6,905 nt of DNA from Pseudomonadota bacterium (GTDB lineage: Bacteria > Pseudomonadota > Alphaproteobacteria > Acetobacterales > Acetobacteraceae). The stretch covers positions 1 through 6,905 of the forward strand of contig JAKBCX010000081.1 in NCBI GenBank assembly GCA_021807465.1, read 5' to 3'. Below, piece by piece: positions 1 through 5,026 of the stretch. The notes below the pieces were generated by a model. It saw only the letters and a list, made by a program, of their open reading frames with translations, was not told where the DNA came from and made no database searches. The number at the start of each line of letters is the position of its first letter. Position 1 is the stretch's first letter. The translations under genes and the position numbers were made by a program.

Positions 1-1057
1 AGCGCGCGCCGGGCGCATTTTCATTCTGGTGGATGATGAGGACCGCGAGAATGAGGGCGACCTTATCATTCCCGCGCAGTTCGCCACGCCGGATGCCATC
101 AATTTCATGATTAAGCACGCGCGCGGGCTGGTGTGCCTGGCCATGACCAAGCAGCGCTGCGAGGCTTTGGGCCTGCCGCTGATGACCCAGGCCAATGGCA
201 CAAGGCACGAGACGGCCTTCACCATCTCTATCGAAGCCAAGGAGGGGGTGACCACCGGTATTTCCGCCGCCGACCGCGCGCGGACGGTTTCTGTCGCCAT
301 CAATTCCGAGATGGGGCGCAACGATATCGTCTCCCCAGGCCATATTTTTCCGCTGATGGCGCGTGAGGGCGGCACGCTGGTGCGCGCCGGGCATACCGAA
401 GCGGCGGTGGATATTGCCCGCTTGGCCGGGCTTATTCCGGCGGGTGTCATCTGCGAGATCATCAATGATGACGGCACCATGTCCCGCCTGCCGGACCTGA
501 TTGCCTTCGCGCAGCGCCATAATCTCAAGCTGGGCACCATTGCCGACCTCATCGCCTATCGCCGCCGCAACGAGAAGCTGGTGCGGCGTGTGGAGCAGGG
601 CGTGGCCACCGCCGCCAATGGCGGGAACTGGCGGCTCTTCGCCTTCGAGAACAAGGTCGATAAGCTGGAATACCTTGCCATGGTAAAGGGCGATATTTCC
701 GGCGATGAGCCGGTGCTGGTGCGCATGCACGGCATCGACTTCATTTCCGAAGTGCTGGGCGGCGAGAATTTCAAGGCGCTGCACGGCGCGATGGCGCAGA
801 TTGAGGCGGCTGGGCGCGGCGTGCTGGTTATTCTGCGCGACCACAGGCAGGATGCCATGTCGTCCAGCATACGCGCGCTGAGCCAGGGCACGGCGCCCGC
901 GCCCGCTTTGCGCGATTATGGCATCGGCGCGCAGATTTTGCTCGATCTCGGGGTTAAGAACATGATCCTGCTCTCGAATCATAAGCGGACCATCGTGGGC
1001 CTGGAAGGTTACGGGCTGAACGTGGTCGAGCAGCGCCAGATTGGAGAGATAGCATGA
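1..1057 (+). CDS. ribB: 3,4-dihydroxy-2-butanone 4-phosphate synthase with degenerate GTP cyclohydrolase II-like domain (RibBX type), 5' partial
   Basis: The RibB half converts ribulose 5-phosphate to 3,4-dihydroxy-2-butanone 4-phosphate plus formate, supplying the four-carbon unit for lumazine in cytosolic riboflavin synthesis. The reading frame is already open at base 2, so the start lies upstream; about 20-30 residues are probably missing, judged from RibB proteins. The GTG at 29 is an internal valine. RibB signatures seen: the acidic loop DDEDRENEGD (bases 32-61), GISAADRA, GHIFPLMAREGG, RAGHTEAAVD (about 383-412) and EIINDDGTMSRLPDL. From about base 590 to the end the protein resembles GTP cyclohydrolase II (KGDISGDEPVLVRMH, RDYGIGAQIL, GLEGYGLNVVE). 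However, the three zinc cysteines are absent (HGIDF replaces HSECL) and the GTP-binding RQEGR-type motif reads RDHRQD. The protein therefore matches the RibBX variant described in Proteobacteria, and RibA activity is unlikely. It overlaps ribH by ATGA. Confidence 0.93.
   Translation, partial: ARAGRIFILVDDEDRENEGDLIIPAQFATPDAINFMIKHARGLVCLAMTKQRCEALGLPLMTQANGTRHETAFTISIEAKEGVTTGISAADRARTVSVAINSEMGRNDIVSPGHIFPLMAREGGTLVRAGHTEAAVDIARLAGLIPAGVICEIINDDGTMSRLPDLIAFAQRHNLKLGTIADLIAYRRRNEKLVRRVEQGVATAANGGNWRLFAFENKVDKLEYLAMVKGDISGDEPVLVRMHGIDFISEVLGGENFKALHGAMAQIEAAGRGVLVILRDHRQDAMSSSIRALSQGTAPAPALRDYGIGAQILLDLGVKNMILLSNHKRTIVGLEGYGLNVVEQRQIGEIA
1043..1048 (+). promoter_or_regulatory. Ribosome binding site of ribH
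   Basis: GGAGAG lies five bases before the ATG at 1054, inside the last codons of ribBX. It supports the ATG at 1054 as the ribH start. With the ATGA overlap it allows both fresh initiation and re-initiation by ribosomes finishing ribBX. Confidence 0.75.
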
Positions 1058-1533
1058 GCACCGCCGACGCCCCTGTTGCCCGCGCCCCTGAATTGAAGGG
1101 GCCAGCCCCGAAAATCCTCGCCATTAGCGCGCCCTATTACCGCCAGGTGGTGGATGGAATGCTGGATGCAGCCAGGCATTTGCTTTCCCAGGTGAGCGCC
1201 GAAGTTACCGTGGTGGAGGTCTCCGGCGCCTATGAGCTGCCGCAGGCGCTGGCCATCGCCGCGGCCTCGGGCACGGCGTATGACGGTTACATTGTGCTGG
1301 GCTGCGTGGTGCGCGGCGAGACCGACCATTACGAGTTCATCTGCGCCTCCGCCATGGATGGGCTGCTGCGTGTGGCTTCCGAGCATGTGCTGTGCCTGGG
1401 CACGGCGCTGCTGACCGTGGATACGCTGGCCCAGGCCGTGGCGCGCAGCCACGAAACCGGCTCCAACAAGGGGGCCGAGGCCGCTGCCGCCTGCCTGAAG
1501 CAGATTGCGCTGAAGCGGATGCTGGCGGCATGA
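1054..1533 (+). CDS. ribH: 6,7-dimethyl-8-ribityllumazine synthase
   Basis: This cytosolic enzyme condenses 5-amino-6-ribitylaminouracil with the dihydroxybutanone phosphate made by the upstream RibB, giving lumazine, the direct riboflavin precursor. At 159 residues it has the normal length. Family motifs are in order: SGAYELP (57-63), where many homologues have a Phe in place of Tyr60; VLGCVVRGETDHYEF (81-95), with the catalytic His92; LGTALLTVDT (115-124); and the phosphate-binding region ending in NKGAEAA (138-144). The N-terminus has a short Ala/Pro-rich lead of about 18 residues before the first strand (KILAISAPYY). The start is fixed by a good GGAGAG five bases upstream and by the ATGA overlap with ribBX. 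The gene ends in a second ATGA overlap with nusB, so the three are surely cotranscribed. No FMN riboswitch is visible in the window, but the operon head lies outside it. Confidence 0.97.
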   Translation: MSTADAPVARAPELKGPAPKILAISAPYYRQVVDGMLDAARHLLSQVSAEVTVVEVSGAYELPQALAIAAASGTAYDGYIVLGCVVRGETDHYEFICASAMDGLLRVASEHVLCLGTALLTVDTLAQAVARSHETGSNKGAEAAAACLKQIALKRMLAA

Positions 1534-2027
1534 ACGCGCGCCCCCGTACCCTTTCGCGCATTGCCGCCGTGCAGGCGCTGTACCAGGCCGAGCAGGGCGA
1601 GATTTCGCCCGAAACCGTTATCGACCAGTTTGTGCGCCACCGTATTGGCGGCGATTTGCCAGGCCGCGGCGGGCTGGAGGATGGCCATTTGAAAGTGGCG
1701 GATGTGCCGCTTTTCGCTCGTATTGTGCGCACCGCCACCCAGCAGCAAGATGCGGTAGACGGCATGATTGCCCAGGCCCTGCCGGAAAGCTGGCCCATGA
1801 CAAGGCTGGACCCCGTGCTGCGCGCCATTCTGCGCGCCGGTGGGGCGGAGCTGTGGAGTGCTGGCGGCGCCCCAGCGAAGGTGGTTATCAACGAGTACCT
1901 CAACGTCGCGCACGGGTTTTTCTCGGGCGAGGAGCCGCGAATGGTGAATGGCGTGCTGGACCGGCTGGCGCATTTGCTGCGGGCGGAGGAGTTTTCCGCC
2001 GGTGGCCAGATTGGTGACGCGCCGTAA
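1530..2027 (+). CDS. nusB: Transcription antitermination factor NusB
   Basis: NusB binds boxA RNA together with ribosomal protein S10 and helps RNA polymerase read through rRNA operons; it also supports rRNA maturation. The protein has 165 residues, at the upper end for the family. It shows the N-terminal helix RIAAVQALYQAEQGE (10-24), then LDPVLRAILRAGGAEL (93-108), and the conserved C-terminal part VVINEYLNVAHGFFSGEEP (118-136) followed by MVNGVLDRLAH. The frame is open further upstream, to 1392, but that stretch lies inside ribH and is not NusB-like. The ATG at 1530, overlapping the ribH stop as ATGA, is the natural start; no strong Shine-Dalgarno is visible, so translational coupling is likely. 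Residues 41-58 (Gly-rich, GDLPGRGG) form an insertion-like loop between helices, and the last 12 residues are probably disordered. Confidence 0.96.
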   Translation: MNARPRTLSRIAAVQALYQAEQGEISPETVIDQFVRHRIGGDLPGRGGLEDGHLKVADVPLFARIVRTATQQQDAVDGMIAQALPESWPMTRLDPVLRAILRAGGAELWSAGGAPAKVVINEYLNVAHGFFSGEEPRMVNGVLDRLAHLLRAEEFSAGGQIGDAP

Positions 2028-2052
2028 AGCTCTTACTGGTACGGCAATGCCG

Positions 2053-2078
2053 CCCGGCGCCTTATGCCGGGTAGGCGC
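2053..2078 (+). repeat. Overlapping inverted repeats in the nusB-thiL gap
   Basis: Two inverted repeats share bases and cannot form together. CCCGGC (2053-2058) pairs with GCCGGG (2066-2071), and GCGCCT (2057-2062) pairs with AGGCGC (2073-2078). No T-run follows either arm, so this is not a normal intrinsic terminator. The element sits 14 bases before the thiL ATG and could affect mRNA stability or thiL translation. No function is proven. Confidence 0.45.
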
Positions 2079-2091
2079 ATAACCCTGAGCG

Positions 2092-3036
2092 ATGGCCCGT
2101 ATGACAAATGAATTCGCCCGGATAGAAGTCTATTTTGCCCCGCTGACGGGCGAGGAAGGACTCGGGCTGAAGGACGATGCCGCCATTCTGCGCCCGCCGC
2201 CGGGGCGCGACATGGTGTTGACCGCTGACCAGATGCTGGAGGGGGTGCATTTTTTCTCCAGTGATGAACCTGGGCTGGTTGCGCGCAAGCTGTTGCGCCG
2301 AAATCTCTCTGATTTGGCTGCCATGGGCGCGGCGCCGATGGGGTATCTGCTGACCATCGCACTGCCGGTGAGTTTGCCCGAGGATTGGCTGGCGGCGTTC
2401 GCCAAGGGGTTGGAGGTGGATCAGGCCGCTTTCAACATCAGGCTGTTTGGGGGGGATTCCTCGTCTTCCAAACATGGCATCGCGCTTACCGCCACCATGC
2501 TGGGCAGTGTGGCGCCAGGCCAGGCGCTGCGGCGTAACGGCGCCAATGCGGGCGATGGCATATGGGTGACTGGTACCATCGGCGATGCGGCCCTGGGGCT
2601 GGAGGCGCGGCGCGGGCATTTGGCCGGGGCGCATCCGTATTTGGTGAAGCGCTCTACCCTGCCGGAGCCGCGCCTAGGGTTGGCGCTGGCGGGCATTGCT
2701 TCCGCCGCGATCGATGTATCGGACGGGCTGGTGCAGGATTTGGGCCACATGGCCCGCGAATCCGGGCTTTCCGCCGTCATCCGGGCCGATATGGTGCCGG
2801 CTTCGCCGGAAGCCGCCGCGCTGGGTGAGGCGTTTTTAGAAACGCGGCTGACCGGGGGCGATGATTACGAACTGCTCCTGGCCGTGCCGCCGGGCAATGG
2901 CGAGCGGCTGAAGGAGATTTGCGGCCAGCTGAGCGTGACCCGAATCGGCGTGTTTCAGCCAGGGGAGGGTGTGCATGTGCTCTCCGCCACCGAGACGGTG
3001 CTGGAGTTTTCCGCCGCAGGGTGGAAGCATTTTTGA
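2092..3036 (+). CDS. thiL: Thiamine-monophosphate kinase
   Basis: ThiL uses ATP to phosphorylate thiamine monophosphate to thiamine diphosphate, the last step of cofactor synthesis, in the cytosol. The 314-residue length is typical. Motifs of the AIR synthase/ThiL fold are in order: GLKDDAAIL (25-33), the metal-binding loop ADQMLEGVHF (45-54), NLSDLAAMGAAP (71-82), GGDSSSS (120-126), GDGIWVTGTIGDAALGLEA (154-172), AIDVSDGLVQDL (206-217) and TGGDDYELLLAV (254-265), ending in the family-like GWKHF. The acidic residues that bind Mg2+ and phosphate (Asp28, Asp29, Asp45, Asp74, Asp122, Asp208, Asp211) are kept. The ATG at 2092 is the first start after in-frame stops at 2080 and 2086; the ATG at 2101 is an alternative that would remove three residues. 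No clear Shine-Dalgarno is seen for either. It is the last gene of the plus-strand operon. Confidence 0.97.
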   Translation: MARMTNEFARIEVYFAPLTGEEGLGLKDDAAILRPPPGRDMVLTADQMLEGVHFFSSDEPGLVARKLLRRNLSDLAAMGAAPMGYLLTIALPVSLPEDWLAAFAKGLEVDQAAFNIRLFGGDSSSSKHGIALTATMLGSVAPGQALRRNGANAGDGIWVTGTIGDAALGLEARRGHLAGAHPYLVKRSTLPEPRLGLALAGIASAAIDVSDGLVQDLGHMARESGLSAVIRADMVPASPEAAALGEAFLETRLTGGDDYELLLAVPPGNGERLKEICGQLSVTRIGVFQPGEGVHVLSATETVLEFSAAGWKHF

Positions 3037-3046
3037 GAGCGTTACG

Positions 3047-3072
3047 GCGCCTTGTGGCAGAGTGCCAGGCGC
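3047..3072 (+). repeat. Bulged hairpin after thiL
   Basis: GCGCC (3047-3051) pairs with GGCGC (3068-3072), and the inner arms TGGCA (3055-3059) and TGCCA (3063-3067) pair around a GAG loop. TTG bulges on the 5' side. The base of the stem is followed by ACGAAAAA, not by T residues, so it is not a classical terminator for thiL, but it may protect the 3' end of the message. Its outer part resembles the element between nusB and thiL. Confidence 0.5.
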
Positions 3073-3075
3073 ACG

Positions 3076-3104
3076 AAAAACCCCCAACGTTTCCGCCAGG
3101 GGCC
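3076..3104 (-). terminator. Candidate intrinsic terminator of rpmG
   Basis: On the minus strand, CCCC (3102-3099) can pair with the GGGGG run (3085-3081) across a loop of about 13 bases, followed at once by TTTTT (3080-3076). G-U pairs could extend the stem. It lies about 53 bases past the rpmG stop and is correctly oriented to end the minus-strand transcript. The stem is short and the loop long, so this is tentative. Confidence 0.38.
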
Positions 3105-3123
3105 AATTAGGGCGTAAATCCTG

Positions 3124-3150
3124 AATATGGCGCAGTACTCACGCCATATT
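3124..3150. repeat. Perfect 9-bp inverted repeat between convergent genes
   Basis: AATATGGCG (3124-3132) and CGCCATATT (3142-3150) are exact reverse complements with a 9-base loop. The element starts seven bases after the rpmG stop codon and sits between convergent thiL and rpmG. It has only TTT at one edge and no T-run on the other, so it may be a weak bidirectional terminator or a 3' stabilising hairpin for the rpmG mRNA. Confidence 0.6.
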
Positions 3151-3157
3151 TGCGGAA

Positions 3158-3325
3158 TTACTTGATCTTGGCTTCCTTGAACTTGACGTGCTTGCGCACG
3201 ACGGGGTCGTACTTGTTGAATTCCAGCTTTTGCGTGGTCGCACGCGCATTCTTCTTGGTCACATAGAAGTAACCAGTGTCCGCGGTGGAAACGAGCTTGA
3301 TTTGAACGACGTTAGACTTTGCCAT
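3158..3325 (-). CDS. rpmG: 50S ribosomal protein L33
   Basis: L33 is a small protein of the large ribosomal subunit located near the tRNA exit site. Translating the minus strand gives 55 residues, the standard size, with the family core [17 protein letters not shown] (residues 10-26), then [14 protein letters not shown] and the basic end FKEAKIK. There are no CxxC pairs, so it is the zinc-independent form that needs no zinc for folding. The ATG at 3325 has GGAG seven bases upstream. Codons are mostly those preferred in highly expressed genes (AAG for Lys, AAC for Asn). It lies downstream of the S41 peptidase gene, in the same direction, after 162 bases, and probably has its own promoter. Association of rpmG with rnr is common in alphaproteobacteria (from general knowledge). 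Confidence 0.97.
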   Translation of the reverse strand: MAKSNVVQIKLVSTADTGYFYVTKKNARATTQKLEFNKYDPVVRKHVKFKEAKIK

Positions 3326-3332
3326 GATGAAT

Positions 3333-3336
3333 CTCC
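3333..3336 (-). promoter_or_regulatory. Ribosome binding site of rpmG
   Basis: GGAG on the minus strand, seven bases before the rpmG ATG, is a well-placed Shine-Dalgarno sequence and supports the 55-residue reading. Confidence 0.7.
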
Positions 3337-3344
3337 AGGCGCGC

Positions 3345-3374
3345 CGTATGGCGCAGGTTAAGTGGTTTCGTCAA
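3345..3374 (-). promoter_or_regulatory. Candidate rpmG promoter
   Basis: Reading the minus strand, TTGACG (3374-3369) is a strong -35 match. CATACG (3350-3345), 18 bases further on, is a poor -10 match (three of six). Initiation there would give a very short leader of roughly a dozen bases containing the GGAG. The -10 overlaps a small inverted repeat, GCGCC GTAT GGCGC (3341-3354). A promoter is expected because rpmG is separated from the S41 gene by 162 bases, but the exact boxes are uncertain. Confidence 0.35.
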
Positions 3375-3391
3375 GTATGGGGCGGGAATCT

Positions 3392-3487
3392 TTAGCGCGT
3401 CAGGGCCAGCCTGAGGCCGAAGCCGATGAGGGGGCGGCGGTAAAGCCGGCGAGGGATGGGAATATGTTCATCATCAGCGTGGCGGCA
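3392..3487 (-). other. In-frame open tail after the S41 peptidase stop codon
   Basis: Directly after the TAG of the S41 gene (3488-3490) the same frame stays open for 31 codons until TAA at 3392-3394. It encodes a basic peptide containing IPIPRRLYRRPLIGFG. No start codon or Shine-Dalgarno is visible, so it is not called a gene. The rest of the S41-rpmG gap (3326-3391) holds only the rpmG start signals. The tail may be a former C-terminus, the end of a decayed downstream gene, or chance; the GC-rich background makes open frames common. Confidence 0.3.
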
Positions 3488-5026
3488 CTATTGCAGTAAT
3501 GCGGTTTGGTAGGCGGTGGGGTTTTGCAAAAGCCAGGCCGCCGCGGTCAGGTCGAGATTGGTACCGATGGCTGCCGGGCAATGGCCGCGCAAGGCAAGCA
3601 CCTGCCGCACGCCAACCGGCGGGCGCATGGCGCGTTCCTGCGTGATGGTAGGCGCGAGCAGGTTGTTGCCTTTGGCCAGGCTGGCCATTTGCGTTTCCAC
3701 CGAGGCATTGCCGAGGCTGGTGCAAAGCTGCGGCATAACCCCCAGGCTTTGCAGCGGCCAGCCGCGCGGGGCAAAAACCTGACTCCAGGTGACGAACAGT
3801 TCGCCGCCATTGGGCAGGGAGGTGATGGTTTGTACCAGCCCTTTACCCAAGGTTTCCGAACCGATGACCACGGCGCGGCCATCATCGGCCAGGGCGGCGG
3901 AGAGAATTTCGGCGGCGGAGGCGGTTTGGCCATCGACCAGCACGGCTAGACGCGCGCCATTTGTGAGGTCCGAGCCTTCGGCCTTCAGGTCTTGCGTGGC
4001 ATCCGGGTCGCGCCCCTGGGCCAGGGCGATTGGCCCCTTGGGCATAAGCGAATCCGCCACTAGCACGGCCTGGCGCAGCACGCCGCCGCGATTGCCGCGT
4101 AAATCGAGCACAAGGGCGAAGGGTGGCGGGTTCTGGGCCATGACCGTTGCCATGGCGGCGCCAAACTGGTCCGCCGTACCTTCGTTGAAGGCCGAGATGC
4201 GGACCACGGCGATGCCTTTGACCAAATCCGGCTCGATGAATACGGTTTGCGGCGGCACATAGCCGCGCGTGAGGGTTATATTCTGCGGCTCTGGCGGGTT
4301 GGACGTGTCGTCCGGGTCCAGCAGGGTGACGTTTACGGTGCTGCCCGCGATGCCATTCATGCGCGCATTAAGTGCCGTGAGCTGCGCGGGGTATGCTGGC
4401 TGCCCGTCTATGGCCTTTATAATGCTGCCCGTGGCGATGCCGGCATTCTCGGCCGGGCTGTCGGCGGCCACGGCGGCGACCACCACATGCGAATCATCCG
4501 TGGCGAGCGTGAGGCCGGTGCCGCCCACGCCCATAATCATCAACTGGTCCTGCGCCGCCTGCGCGGGCGGTTCGTAACGAGAATAGGGGTCGAAATGGTT
4601 GAACAACTCGTCGAAGAAATTGGAGATGATGGCCTGCGTGCCTGCCACTTGCAGGGCTGAGGAGGCGTTATACGCCGCCGCGGCAAGGCTGGCCGCCGCT
4701 TGGCCCCAGGCCTTGGCGTCGCTGGCATTGGCGGGGACGGGCACGGCCGTTATCAGCGCGCTTGGCCCGTACAGGCGCAACTGGTTGTCTTGCAGCGTCG
4801 TGGTAAGGTCCGGGTCCAGCCCGGTTAGGCCGTTAAGGCCCCACACGGTCATTTGCGGGATGGTGAAATTTTGCAGTGAGCGCGGGGCAATATAGGCCAG
4901 CGCCGCGCCCCATACCTCGGCGGCGCTTGATGTGTCGAAACCGGCGGTGGTGGTGGCGCTGGCGTGGCTGAGCATGCCGCCCTGCAGCACCAAGCACAGC
5001 ACAAGAATGACGATGCGGCGTGTCAC
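3488..5026 (-). CDS. Exported S41-family (C-terminal processing) peptidase with PDZ domain
   Basis: This is probably a periplasmic serine protease that recognises and cuts protein C-termini; its substrate is unknown. The 512-residue product begins with a signal peptide: TRR, then the hydrophobic stretch IVILVLCLVL, then a likely cleavage after Ala-Ser-Ala at 22-24. The Cys at 11 is not in a proper lipobox. A helical N-terminal region ends in HFDPYSRY (144-151), typical of S41 enzymes. A PDZ domain spans about 160-255 (MGVGGTGL, SPAENAGIATGSIIKAIDG). The protease core has LVLDLRGNRGG (305-315), QTASAAEIL with catalytic Ser370, and ETLGKGLVQT with Lys395; the 25-residue Ser-Lys spacing equals that of Tsp/Prc. 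The last 80 residues hold Cys435 and Cys483, which could form a disulfide. The start is GTG at 5026, overlapping the rnr stop as GTGA; no clear Shine-Dalgarno is seen, so coupling to rnr is likely. Subfamily is not assigned. Confidence 0.93.
   Translation of the reverse strand: MTRRIVILVLCLVLQGGMLSHASATTTAGFDTSSAAEVWGAALAYIAPRSLQNFTIPQMTVWGLNGLTGLDPDLTTTLQDNQLRLYGPSALITAVPVPANASDAKAWGQAAASLAAAAYNASSALQVAGTQAIISNFFDELFNHFDPYSRYEPPAQAAQDQLMIMGVGGTGLTLATDDSHVVVAAVAADSPAENAGIATGSIIKAIDGQPAYPAQLTALNARMNGIAGSTVNVTLLDPDDTSNPPEPQNITLTRGYVPPQTVFIEPDLVKGIAVVRISAFNEGTADQFGAAMATVMAQNPPPFALVLDLRGNRGGVLRQAVLVADSLMPKGPIALAQGRDPDATQDLKAEGSDLTNGARLAVLVDGQTASAAEILSAALADDGRAVVIGSETLGKGLVQTITSLPNGGELFVTWSQVFAPRGWPLQSLGVMPQLCTSLGNASVETQMASLAKGNNLLAPTITQERAMRPPVGVRQVLALRGHCPAAIGTNLDLTAAAWLLQNPTAYQTALLQ

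Noticed and set aside
1392..1529. Upstream extension of the nusB frame
   Set aside because: It lies wholly within ribH in another frame, is not NusB-like, and the ATG at 1530 in an ATGA overlap gives a normal-length protein.
2028..2091. TPP riboswitch upstream of thiL
   Set aside because: Only 64 bases are available, no conserved THI-box core (CUGAGA with its partner) is seen, and thiL sits inside an operon.
3395..3472. 24-codon minus-strand reading starting at the ATGATG near 3472-3467
   Set aside because: Very short, with no Shine-Dalgarno, low-complexity Ala/Ser/Pro content and no recognisable similarity.
3506..4660. Plus-strand open frames opposite the S41 peptidase (such as 3506-3949 and 4247-4660)
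   Set aside because: These are antisense shadows of a GC-rich gene with clear catalytic motifs on the other strand; they show no recognisable domain.
4994..4996. Lipoprotein reading of the S41 signal peptide at Cys11
   Set aside because: The residue before Cys is Leu, not Gly/Ala/Ser, and a good signal peptidase I site (Ala-Ser-Ala) follows at 22-24.
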